Shown here piece after piece: positions 18,228 to 26,189 of a DNA stretch of 64,000 nucleotides; within the stretch, counting starts at the first letter, position 1; every line of letters starts with the position of its first letter. The position numbers were made by a program, and so were the translations under genes. The stretch covers positions 26,005 to 90,004 of the forward strand of contig JAISJO010000102.1 of NCBI GenBank assembly GCA_031261485.1, written 5' to 3'. This DNA is from Propionibacteriaceae bacterium (lineage in GTDB: Bacteria > Actinomycetota > Actinomycetes > Propionibacteriales > Propionibacteriaceae). The notes under the pieces were generated by a model. That model worked only from the letters and a program-made list of their open reading frames with translations, was not told the origin of the DNA and did no database searches.

Positions 18228-19586
18228 ATGCACTCTCTTCACCCGTGGCGGCGACGAGTCGCCCTAGGGCTGTCCGTCGGGATAGCCTCTGTACTGCTTG
18301 CCGCTTGCAGTGGCACACCAGCCCCATCGCCATCGACCGATGCCAACACGTCGGGGGATCCTCTCTCTGGCTCCTCCATCGTCATCGGTACGTACTCCCC
18401 GCTCGAAGCCCAGTACAAGGTATGGGCACAGGCCTACATGACTGAGTTCCCGGATCGCAAGGTCGAGATTGTGGCAGTGAGCGAGGACATCACCAAGTAC
18501 CAGCAGATCCTGGCCACACAGCGTATCTCCAATACGATGCCTGACCTGATCTTCAATGTTGACTTCCTCGCCAATGTCTTCGCAGAGGCTGATCTCGTGC
18601 TCGACCTGGCACCGATGCTCGCCAAGGGTGACGGTGGCCTCACGGCAGACGGTTTTGTCCCGGCGTTCCTGGGCCAGTATCGCCCGATTGACTCCCCCGA
18701 CAAGATCACCGGGCTTCCGGTCAGCGCCGACTCGACCGTTCTTTACTGGAACAAGTCGATCTTCGACAAGTATGGAGTGACGGACTACCCCACCGATGAC
18801 TGGACCTGGGACGACTACCTGCGCGTTGCTAAGGAAATCCAGAAGGCCTCCGGCGGAGAGGTCTTCGGAGCGACTCCTCCTGCCGAAGACGGTGGCTCGA
18901 TCTCCTATTGGGGTCCTGTCCTGATGGCCGAGGGCGCCAAGGTTTACGACCCCGAGACCAACACAGTCGACATCAACTCTCCTGCCGCTATCGAGGGCTG
19001 GAAGAAGATGCTCGAGTTCTATCCTGATGGCGTGCCGCCGTACAGCACTGGCACTGGTGGTGCCTGGGATATTGGCTCTGGCAAGATGGCCATGGGCATC
19101 GGCTCGACGGCCCTAGTCGCGGGTACTCGTGAATCCCTCAAGGATTACGAATGGGATGTCGCCCGAGTGCCACAACTCAATGGCAAGCACCCGTCCGGTG
19201 GCGGTTCATACGGATTCTCGATCTCCGCGACCACACCCAACGTCGACGCTGCTTGGGCCTTCCTCGCTTGGTTCTATGATCCGGCCAAGGGTTCGCTCGT
19301 TGCACAGAGCCCCGAGGGTGGTTCCATCATTCCGCCCACGCTGAGCGGTCTCCAAGGCGGTGCCTGGTCCGACGCGACAATCCCCGCCAATATCAAGGTG
19401 TTCGCAACAGCAGCTCAGGACGCCGCGCTCATGGTAGCCATGCCCGGTAGCTCTCAGTCCGTGATGACTGACGCCACGAAGCAGGCCTTCCAGGAAGTGC
19501 TCCTGTCCGGAGTGGACATCCAGACTGCCTTCGACAAGGCAGCAGCCACAACCAACGCGGCGCTTGTTCAAGAAGCAAACAAGTAG
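18228..19586 (+). CDS. Sugar-binding lipoprotein of a second ABC importer
   Basis: A 452-aa family-1 solute-binding protein with signal peptide and lipobox LLAAC, lipidated Cys27. The mature part shows the usual early PLEAQYKVWAQAYMTEFPDRKVEIV strand-helix unit and SADSTVLYWNKSIFDKYGV at the hinge. It is divergent from the rhamnosidase operon and followed, after a strong RNA hairpin, by two permease genes. The promoter carries the same palindrome as the rhamnosidase and esterase promoters, so rhamnosides or rhamnose-containing oligosaccharides are the likely ligand (inference). Confidence 0.93.
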   Translation: MHSLHPWRRRVALGLSVGIASVLLAACSGTPAPSPSTDANTSGDPLSGSSIVIGTYSPLEAQYKVWAQAYMTEFPDRKVEIVAVSEDITKYQQILATQRISNTMPDLIFNVDFLANVFAEADLVLDLAPMLAKGDGGLTADGFVPAFLGQYRPIDSPDKITGLPVSADSTVLYWNKSIFDKYGVTDYPTDDWTWDDYLRVAKEIQKASGGEVFGATPPAEDGGSISYWGPVLMAEGAKVYDPETNTVDINSPAAIEGWKKMLEFYPDGVPPYSTGTGGAWDIGSGKMAMGIGSTALVAGTRESLKDYEWDVARVPQLNGKHPSGGGSYGFSISATTPNVDAAWAFLAWFYDPAKGSLVAQSPEGGSIIPPTLSGLQGGAWSDATIPANIKVFATAAQDAALMVAMPGSSQSVMTDATKQAFQEVLLSGVDIQTAFDKAAATTNAALVQEANK

Positions 19587-19601
19587 TCGCATAAGACAAT
19601 G

Positions 19602-19643
19602 AGGCATTCGGGTGGGAGACTAGGCTCTCTCACCCGAATGCCT
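19602..19643 (+). terminator. Intercistronic hairpin after the binding-protein gene
   Basis: Arms AGGCATTCGGGTGGGAGA and TCTCTCACCCGAATGCCT pair at 17 of 18 positions around a 6-nt loop, followed by TTTGAGGGGG rather than a T-run. It sits between the binding-protein gene and the permease genes. Such hairpins usually act as partial terminators or 3'-end stabilisers that raise binding-protein output over permease output. Confidence 0.7.
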
Positions 19644-19657
19644 TTGAGGGGGTAACC

Positions 19658-20608
19658 GTGAGGGTCACGACCAACCAGAATCCACAGGCGCAAGCCGAAT
19701 CCGACACGGATGTGCAGATCAAGTCGAGGCGCAAGCGACGTCGAAAAGACGAGCTCATCGCCTGGACCCTTCTCGCGCCTGGGTTGATCGCCTTCGCCAT
19801 CTTTGTCATCCTTCCCGGGCTCGGGGCGCTGGCACTGTCGTTCATGGACTGGCGGCTGTTCGACAACCCGAGTTTCGTCGGCCTGAAGCACATCGTGCGG
19901 CTGTTCAAGGACCAGAACATGTGGAAATCCCTGGGTGTCACAGTCTGGTTCCTCATCCTCGGCGTTATTCCAACAACTGTGATTGGCTTCCTGCTGGCAG
20001 TGATTGCGAGTTCGCCCTTGCGGGGCGCAGGTGGGTTGCGTGTGCTGTACTTCACCCCCATGATCGCGTCCAGCGCCATCACAGCCGTTCTGTGGTCGAA
20101 CCTCTACAAACCCAAGTTCGGGATCTTCGCCCAGATCCTCTCAGCGTTCGGAGCCCAAGCCCCCAACTGGATGGCAGCTCCCGGTATCACTCGGCCCGCG
20201 CTGGCCATCGTCCTGATCTGGAGCGCCCTGCCCGTGGTCATCATCTTGTACATCGCCGGTATCCAGAAAGTGCCAACCGATGTCTACGCAGCAGCGGCCC
20301 TGGATGGGGCAAACAAGTGGCAACAGCTCTGGAGTATCACGTGGCCAATGGTGTTCCCCACCACCAGTGTCATCGCTGTGCTGATGTTCATCACCTTCCT
20401 CGGCTCCCCACTTGAGTACGCCCTGCTCATGACCGACGGTGGGCCCCTGGGAGAGACCCAAACCCTCGGGCTTTACGCTTTCAAAATGGCGTTCGAACGC
20501 CGAGACATGGGCTATGCAAGCGCGCTCGCCCTGTGGCAACTAGCACTCATCGGAATTGCCTTCCTTGTGGGGCGCAGTTCCGCCAAACTATTGCGGAGTA
20601 TTCGATGA
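19658..20608 (+). CDS. Sugar ABC transporter permease, MalF type
   Basis: A 316-aa permease. The GTG start lies just after GAGGGGG and beyond the intercistronic hairpin. A basic, polar N-terminus (SRRKRRRKDE) precedes six predicted helices. The ATPase-docking loop is AAALDGANKWQQLWSITWP. The stop overlaps the MalG-type partner start (ATGA). Confidence 0.92.
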   Translation: MRVTTNQNPQAQAESDTDVQIKSRRKRRRKDELIAWTLLAPGLIAFAIFVILPGLGALALSFMDWRLFDNPSFVGLKHIVRLFKDQNMWKSLGVTVWFLILGVIPTTVIGFLLAVIASSPLRGAGGLRVLYFTPMIASSAITAVLWSNLYKPKFGIFAQILSAFGAQAPNWMAAPGITRPALAIVLIWSALPVVIILYIAGIQKVPTDVYAAAALDGANKWQQLWSITWPMVFPTTSVIAVLMFITFLGSPLEYALLMTDGGPLGETQTLGLYAFKMAFERRDMGYASALALWQLALIGIAFLVGRSSAKLLRSIR

Positions 20609-21441
20609 TTAGAACCAGCAAACCGTACATGGTCTTCCGTTACACGCTCATCGCAGTGTGTGGGCTCATCATGGCCTTCCCCTTGTTCTACATGGTCTCC
20701 CGCTCTTTCATGACCCCCGCTGAAGTCGAGGCAATGCCGCCCCGGCTTCTCCCTGGCGGACTGGTGTGGGAAAACTATGTCGAAGCAGCCAAGTTCGTCA
20801 CTCCCCATGTGATCGCAAATTCGCTGTTCGTCGCCATCTCCATCGTTGTCATGCAACTCGCGCTTGCCCTGCCAGCCGCCTTCGCCCTCTCGAAGGTTCC
20901 CTTCCGCTGGACGGGAATAGTCATGGGCTTTCTCCTGTTGCCGATGTTCATCCCGTCGAGCTTTACCCTCATTCCCACCTTCATCGTTGCCTTCAAACTC
21001 GGAATGCTGAACACCTTTGCCGGTCTCATCATCCCCATCGGTTCGACCATTTCGGTCGGCATACTCCTCTTTAGGCAGTTCTTCGCTTCGTTGCCAGATG
21101 GTCTTGTGGAAGCGGCACGCATCGATGGTGCAGGTTGGTTCCGAGTGTTTTGGTCAGTAACATTGCCGCTGGCTGCGCCAATCATCACGACGTTCTCGGT
21201 GGTGACGTTCATCACAGCCTGGAATCTCTATCTGTGGCCACAAGTGATCGCCACCGATCCGAATCTCGCGGTGATCAATGTCGCCCTCGCTCCCATCGCG
21301 GGCGGTTCCACCTTCCGGTACGTCTCCCCTGCCATCGGGTTGGCCGGTGCCACCATCGGTGTACTTCCTTCGCTCCTGATCTTCATCGTCGGCCAGAAGT
21401 GGCTGGTGCGCGGAATGGCCGCTGGTACCGGACTGGAGTGA
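20605..21441 (+). CDS. Sugar ABC transporter permease, MalG type
   Basis: A 278-aa permease starting at the ATG in the ATGA overlap. It has six predicted helices and the docking loop VEAARIDGAGWFRVFWSVTLP. The C-terminus RGMAAGTGLE is typical for the family. It ends the importer operon; no ATPase gene is present, so the energising subunit is encoded elsewhere. Confidence 0.92.
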   Translation: MIRTSKPYMVFRYTLIAVCGLIMAFPLFYMVSRSFMTPAEVEAMPPRLLPGGLVWENYVEAAKFVTPHVIANSLFVAISIVVMQLALALPAAFALSKVPFRWTGIVMGFLLLPMFIPSSFTLIPTFIVAFKLGMLNTFAGLIIPIGSTISVGILLFRQFFASLPDGLVEAARIDGAGWFRVFWSVTLPLAAPIITTFSVVTFITAWNLYLWPQVIATDPNLAVINVALAPIAGGSTFRYVSPAIGLAGATIGVLPSLLIFIVGQKWLVRGMAAGTGLE

Positions 21442-21480
21442 ACGGCCGATAACCAGTGGTTGCCTTACGTTGTTGTCGAA

Positions 21481-22557
21481 TCACGAACGACGCGGCCCGC
21501 TAGAGTCGCGGACGATGAGTTCAGGTTGTAAGACAAGTTGCTGATGTACGTGTGCCTCGGCACCTGCTGAATGCTCGAACAGCAATTGAGCCGCACGATA
21601 CCCGAGTTCGTCGGTGGGCTGGCGCACGGAGGTAAGGGGGACGACCCAGTCGGCCGCGAAGTCGATGTCATCGTAGCCAATCAAGGAGACATCGTCTGGG
21701 ATCCGCAACCCGGCCTGGGCCAGTCCACGATAGACACCGAAGGCCATCATGTCGTTTCCGCAAAGAATGCCCGTCGGAACCTGGGACTCAAGCAGTTGTC
21801 GTGCCCCCAAAAGTCCGTCGTTGGTGCCGATTCCGGGCGTGCTCACCTCAATGAGAGCGGTGGACGGATCGAGGCCTGCTTCGACAATCGCTGCGCGTAC
21901 ACCTTCGACGCGCTGAGCCATCTGTCGCAATCCGGCGGGCCCGCCAACAAAGGCGATACGTTCATGGCCCTCGCTGATGAGGTGCTGAGCAGCCATGTGG
22001 GCCCCTTGTACATCATCGACAGCAACTGAACAATCCTCATCCGATGCGGCATAGTCCAGCAAGACGATGGGTACTCGGCGCGAACTGAGCCACTTGAGGT
22101 GCTCTTCGAAATCTGGACTGGCCGAGGTCAAGAGCACACCGCGGACTCGCTGTGCGGCGAGCATCTGGAGCAGCCGTCCCTCCTTCTCAGGCGAGTTCTC
22201 CGAGTTACAGAGGATGACCATGTGGTTTGCCTCGCTCGCCGCCCGCTCGACAGCACGTGCCACCTCCATGAAGAAGGGGCTCACCACGTCAAGAACGACT
22301 AATCCGATGACTTGGCTGGAGACCCCCGTCAGGACTCGGGCTTGTTGGTTGGGGACAAATCCGAGTTCCTCGATGGCACGCTCGACGGCCTCGCGGGTGT
22401 GGCGACGCACGACTCTGGGATGGTTGATGGTGTTGGACACAGTGCCGATGGAGACTCCTGCCAGCGTCGCAACGTCCTCCATCCTGACCACGACACCTTC
22501 GCCATGACCGTTGGAGCCGCGCGGAGTTCCAGCACTGAGGACGCTCTCATTGGCCAT
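21481..22557 (-). CDS. LacI-family transcriptional regulator
   Basis: A 358-aa repressor. The LacI HTH and hinge are at about 24-75 (RMEDVATLAGVSIGTVSNTINHP), followed by the effector domain with GYDDIDFAADWVVPLTSVRQP. It converges on the importer operon and is divergent from the small LuxR-type gene. Two adjacent copies of the symmetrical operator TTTGAAGCGCTTCAA lie in the shared upstream region. It probably represses the small regulator, and perhaps itself, until a sugar signal appears. Confidence 0.9.
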   Translation of the reverse strand: MANESVLSAGTPRGSNGHGEGVVVRMEDVATLAGVSIGTVSNTINHPRVVRRHTREAVERAIEELGFVPNQQARVLTGVSSQVIGLVVLDVVSPFFMEVARAVERAASEANHMVILCNSENSPEKEGRLLQMLAAQRVRGVLLTSASPDFEEHLKWLSSRRVPIVLLDYAASDEDCSVAVDDVQGAHMAAQHLISEGHERIAFVGGPAGLRQMAQRVEGVRAAIVEAGLDPSTALIEVSTPGIGTNDGLLGARQLLESQVPTGILCGNDMMAFGVYRGLAQAGLRIPDDVSLIGYDDIDFAADWVVPLTSVRQPTDELGYRAAQLLFEHSAGAEAHVHQQLVLQPELIVRDSSGPRRS

Positions 22558-22660
22558 GCGTTGCTCTCTTCCCTAACAGATTCAGCGTATCCGATTCCAC
22601 TGTGCCCGATTCTGCGGCCCATGGATAGTCGATGTCCACAACCGGCCACGACGACCCAAT

Positions 22661-22763
22661 GGTCACATTCCGATAACGATGGTCACATTCTCATAACATT
22701 CCTTGCGCTTCGTTTCGCGGGGGGCTAGTGTTTGAAGCGCTTCAACCTTTGAAGCGCTTCAAA
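22661..22763 (+). promoter_or_regulatory. Promoter of the small HTH gene: direct repeats, -10 box and two LacI operators
   Basis: GGTCACATTC-NN-ATAAC occurs at 22661-22677 and 22681-22697, 20 bp apart. TAGTGT (22726-22731) follows 28 nt later as -10. Then come two palindromes, TTTGAAGCGCTTCAA (22731-22745) and TTTGAAGCGCTTCAAA (22748-22763), with centres 17 bp apart, covering the transcription start. The layout is activator sites upstream and LacI repressor sites downstream. Confidence 0.7.
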
Positions 22764-22792
22764 CGTCACCGGAGATGTGTGAGGAGTCCAGG

Positions 22793-23062
22793 ATGTCGAT
22801 TGCAACGGTTCCCATCAATTCAAGTCGAGTGCCCTATCGTTTTCACGTGGCGCGCAACAGTGTCGATACCCGCGAGATCAGCCGCGACGATCTTCGGTTG
22901 CTCGCAGTCATCGCCACGGGCATCCCTCTTACCTCGGTTGCTCATCGTCTCGACATCAGTGACCGGACGGTACGACGCCGGGTGCGCCATATCTGCGAGT
23001 CGCTCGGGCTGAAGTCCATCATTGAGGCAGTGGCCTGGGCCGCTCGGCGCGGCCTCATCTAG
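22793..23062 (+). CDS. Small LuxR/GerE-type DNA-binding protein
   Basis: An 89-aa protein that is little more than a LuxR-type HTH. Residues 25-85 read DTREISRDDLRLLAVIATGIPLTSVAHRLDISDRTVRRRVRHICESL, the four-helix GerE fold with its recognition helix. There is no receiver or ligand domain. The ATG at 22793 has GAGGAG six nt upstream; an ATG at 22775 is less likely. Tight LacI operators cover its promoter. It is a good candidate for the activator that binds TGRCCGATNNCGGCCA at the rhamnosidase, importer and esterase promoters, one of which starts just after its own stop codon. Confidence 0.8.
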   Translation: MSIATVPINSSRVPYRFHVARNSVDTREISRDDLRLLAVIATGIPLTSVAHRLDISDRTVRRRVRHICESLGLKSIIEAVAWAARRGLI

Positions 23063-23076
23063 GCCAGAAAACCTCT

Positions 23077-23127
23077 TGACCGATTGCGGCCATACGTGGG
23101 GCAGTTTTCGCCCTGTTGCCCTAGCGT
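23077..23127 (+). promoter_or_regulatory. Activator site and -10 box of the esterase-MFS-isomerase-rhamnosidase operon
   Basis: TGACCGATTGCGGCCA (23077-23092) is identical to the copy at 18076. A weaker match follows 22 bp later. TAGCGT (23122-23127) lies 29 nt beyond the site, the same spacing as in the two promoters at 18040-18146. No -35 box is visible. Confidence 0.65.
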
Positions 23128-23179
23128 GAATGTAGCCGCAATGTGGCCCTTTGTACGAATTGGGAGAGAAAGTCGAGCC

Positions 23180-24325
23180 GTGACCACGCTAGACACTAAA
23201 CGATGGATGGTGTCGTGGGCCGCTTCCAGTAGCGGCTTCCAAGGTACCTTCAGTTGGATTGAGGCGACGATACGCCAGACGATGAGGCTGTCCGTGGGTG
23301 GGCAGGCCGTCAGGCTCAGGTTCGCTAACCCTTATACCTATGCGCCCCTCGTCTTGGATGCCGTGACTCTCGGGCTCTCAACTGGCGACAGGGCCGACCT
23401 CGACTCTGCCCCATTGCCTGTATTCGTCGATGGGCAAACCCGCTTCTGCGTCCAACCTGGTTCTGTGGTGACCACCGATCCGATTCCGCTCGTGGTTGAC
23501 GACCTCGCCACCGTCGCCGTCAGCGTGTACACCTCCGGTCCCGTTGACCTGTCGAAACATGACTGGGCCAACCACATCTTGTGGAGCACACTCATGGCCA
23601 CTGGCGACCATACCAAGGACGAATCCGGTGACGCCTTCCGCCCCTTCGGCTTCAGCTGGCTCTGGGTGGATGCCATCGACGTCCTGAGCCCGGACGCCTC
23701 CGGGGCTGTTGTGGTGCTCGGCGACTCGCTCGCGGACGGAGCTGGGTCCACCTTCGGCACCGACACCAAGTGGCCAGACTTCCTCGCCGAGAGGCTCTGT
23801 CGGCTTCCTTCCGGCGATCCCCGCAGACGAGCGGTAGCGAATGCCGCTATCGGGGGAAACACCGTTGCTGGCCTCGGTACCGATCTGGTGGGAGTAAACG
23901 CGCTTGCCCGTCTGGACCGTGATGTCCTCTCATTGTCGGGAGTCAGCGAGGTTGTCGTGTGCGAGGGGTCCAATGACATTTACCTTGGGGCAACACCCGA
24001 GGCACTCGAGGCGGACCTGTGTACATTGGCAGCCCGGATTCACGCCACTGGTGCTCGTGCGATAGTGACGACAATCGCCCCTCGTATGGGTGGCTATTTG
24101 TGGGATTCTGACCATGAAGAGCGCCGACTGCGCGCAAACTCCTGGATCCGTTCACAATCAGTATTCGACGCCGTCGTCGACATCACACAGGCTCTAGAAG
24201 ACCCGGTTCGTCCAGGGCGGTTGCGTCCTGACCTAGACGCCGACGGAACCCACCCCAACTCTGCCGGTGCCCGCGCCATCGCGGATGCCTTCGATCTCGG
24301 TCTATTCGCTGGGCCCGTTCGCTAG
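23180..24325 (+). CDS. SGNH/GDSL-type hydrolase, probable carbohydrate esterase
   Basis: A 381-aa protein. The N-terminal part (about 1-170) is a beta-rich domain often fused to SGNH esterases. The catalytic part has block I GDSLADGAG with the Ser nucleophile, block II GGNTVAGLG, block III EGSNDI and block V DGTHPN with the Asp/His pair. The start is placed at GTG 23180, after GGGAGAG, because homology-like sequence begins there; an in-frame ATG at 23141 is possible. No signal peptide is seen, so it would act inside the cell, perhaps removing acetyl groups from imported rhamnose-containing oligosaccharides (inference). First gene of an operon ending in a GH78 enzyme. Confidence 0.82.
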   Translation: MTTLDTKRWMVSWAASSSGFQGTFSWIEATIRQTMRLSVGGQAVRLRFANPYTYAPLVLDAVTLGLSTGDRADLDSAPLPVFVDGQTRFCVQPGSVVTTDPIPLVVDDLATVAVSVYTSGPVDLSKHDWANHILWSTLMATGDHTKDESGDAFRPFGFSWLWVDAIDVLSPDASGAVVVLGDSLADGAGSTFGTDTKWPDFLAERLCRLPSGDPRRRAVANAAIGGNTVAGLGTDLVGVNALARLDRDVLSLSGVSEVVVCEGSNDIYLGATPEALEADLCTLAARIHATGARAIVTTIAPRMGGYLWDSDHEERRLRANSWIRSQSVFDAVVDITQALEDPVRPGRLRPDLDADGTHPNSAGARAIADAFDLGLFAGPVR

Positions 24326-24346
24326 GACGCTGACATCACAACTGCT

Positions 24347-25615
24347 ATGGAGGACTTGCGCGAGACTAAGAAGTGGCGCCGCCCTGCCTTTATTCTGCTC
24401 TCCAGCCAAACAATTGCCGCTTTCGGAACGGCGCTCACTCAGTTCGCAATCACCTGGTACCTCACCCTTGAGACTGAATCTGGTGTGATCATGGCGCTGT
24501 CGATTGTCTTCGGAATGCTGCCCCAAGCCGTCCTCTCAGTCGTGGGCGGGGTGCTCGCGGATCGAATCTCCAAACGTCTTCTGATCGTCGCCTCCCAGGG
24601 GATCATTGTCCTGGCTACTGTCGGACTCGCCCTGGCGATGTCCACCGGCTACGGCGCACACTGGCTCATCTTCCTCGCGCTTGCCATCCGCTCGATCGGG
24701 GCTGGTCTTCGGACACCGCCGGTATCGGCCGTGGTGCCGCAACTTGTCCCACTTGGCCAACTCGTGCGTATCAACGGCACTTACCAGACCGCACAATCGG
24801 TAGTGTCCATCCTCAGTCCAGTTGCTGCGGCTGCAGCTCTTGCGGGAACGTCGATTACGACAGTCCTCTTCATCGACGTCGCTGTATCAGTTATCGCCAT
24901 CACCCTTGTTCTGATCACTCCCCTGCCGGATCGACCAGTCGAAGAACATAAGACGAAATGGCAAACCTCGCTCGCTGAAGGCGTCAGGTACACGAGAGGA
25001 AACCGGTTCGTTCGCTGGATATTCACGATGGGCGTCATCGTGATCCTGCTCGGCGCAGCCCCGGCCTACTTGGTTCCCCTTCGCATAGCGCGAGCATTCA
25101 GTGGAGAGGTATGGATGCTGGGTGGCAGTCAGATCGCGGTAAGTCTGGGCACGATCGCCGTAGGTTCCCTGGCTGCAATCATGGGGAGACGCCTGAAGCT
25201 GACGGTCTTGGTGGTCGCTGCTCCTGCCATGTTCGGTGTCGCCTCCATCATCCTCGGGATCACCCAGAACATCTGGGTGCTCTTCTGTGCCATGTTCCTG
25301 GCTGGGGCAGCGCTCACAATAGCCACCGGAATGTCCGGAACCCTGCTGCAGGAGCGCGTAGAGATCAGCTATCTCGGACGAGTGTTTGGGCTCTTTGGTC
25401 TAGTCCTCTTCGCCATGCCACTCGGTTTGGTGATCTTCGGCCCACTCGCCGATCTCATGCAGGTGGAGATTCTGTTCGTCTGTTCGGGAATCGCAACCTT
25501 CATTGTGTCAACTATCGTCATGCTCAGCCCATTCGGGCGTGCAGCCATCCGGGAGGGTATGTCTCCCTGGAAACCACCAATGTCACTGCGTGACACGAGA
25601 GAGGAATATCGATGA
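24347..25615 (+). CDS. Major facilitator superfamily transporter
   Basis: A 422-aa protein with 12 predicted membrane helices and the loop 2-3 motif GGVLADRISKR. It resembles the macrolide/enterobactin-exporter branch of the MFS, with a G-rich first helix and RTPPVSAVVPQLV between helices 4 and 5. It follows the esterase by 21 nt and overlaps the isomerase start (ATGA). In this operon it may export or import a sugar or aglycone; direction and substrate are unknown. Confidence 0.88.
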   Translation: MEDLRETKKWRRPAFILLSSQTIAAFGTALTQFAITWYLTLETESGVIMALSIVFGMLPQAVLSVVGGVLADRISKRLLIVASQGIIVLATVGLALAMSTGYGAHWLIFLALAIRSIGAGLRTPPVSAVVPQLVPLGQLVRINGTYQTAQSVVSILSPVAAAAALAGTSITTVLFIDVAVSVIAITLVLITPLPDRPVEEHKTKWQTSLAEGVRYTRGNRFVRWIFTMGVIVILLGAAPAYLVPLRIARAFSGEVWMLGGSQIAVSLGTIAVGSLAAIMGRRLKLTVLVVAAPAMFGVASIILGITQNIWVLFCAMFLAGAALTIATGMSGTLLQERVEISYLGRVFGLFGLVLFAMPLGLVIFGPLADLMQVEILFVCSGIATFIVSTIVMLSPFGRAAIREGMSPWKPPMSLRDTREEYR

Positions 25616-26175
25616 AAACTACACAGGACAAATACGTCGTGGTAGGCGCCGACTTCGCCGGCTTCCCATTGAAGGAGGCAGTGAAGGCCCACCTCATTGA
25701 GCGCGGCTGGAGCGTCGAGGATGTTACCCCAGACCTCGACACTGTTCCCATGTACCACCGGGCCGGATTCTTAGTCGGGGCGAAGATTGCCGAAGGCGAG
25801 TACGAAAAGGCTCTGGCCTTCTGCGGAACCGGCATGGGCATCCACATCGCGGCAAGTAAACTGCCGCATGTCCACGCTGCTGTGGCGGAAACACTGCCCG
25901 CAGCCAAGCGGGCAGCGACTGCAAACAATGCTAACTTGCTTGCGATGGGTGCCTATTGGACGGGTGTACGGCTCGCCAATGGGATGGCGGATGCCTTCCT
26001 TGAATCATCGCTGGGAGAAGGGTATGAGGATTGGGCGGGCTTCTATGAGTACCACCGGCTTGGTTACGACGAGTGCGAGAACTTCGATTACGAGGCGTAC
26101 AAGGCAGCCGGATTCCAAGTGGCGGACCCATCAGTGCCGGTCCTTGGCCCCGAACCCGTCGGGCTGGCCTACTAG
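25612..26175 (+). CDS. RpiB/LacAB-family sugar-phosphate isomerase
   Basis: A 187-aa protein with GADFAGFPLKEAV at the N-terminus, the active-site segment CGTGMGIHIAASK (Cys about 71) and NNANLLAMGAYWTG, all standard for ribose-5-phosphate isomerase B, galactose-6-phosphate isomerase and erythrulose-4-phosphate isomerase relatives. The C-terminal 50 residues, rich in Tyr, Glu and Asp (EGYEDWAGFYEYHRLGYDECENFDYEAYK), extend beyond the RpiB core. The ATG overlaps the MFS stop. Its place next to a rhamnosidase suggests a sugar phosphate from that pathway. Confidence 0.85.
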   Translation: MKTTQDKYVVVGADFAGFPLKEAVKAHLIERGWSVEDVTPDLDTVPMYHRAGFLVGAKIAEGEYEKALAFCGTGMGIHIAASKLPHVHAAVAETLPAAKRAATANNANLLAMGAYWTGVRLANGMADAFLESSLGEGYEDWAGFYEYHRLGYDECENFDYEAYKAAGFQVADPSVPVLGPEPVGLAY

Positions 26176-26189
26176 GAAACCAGTGACCC

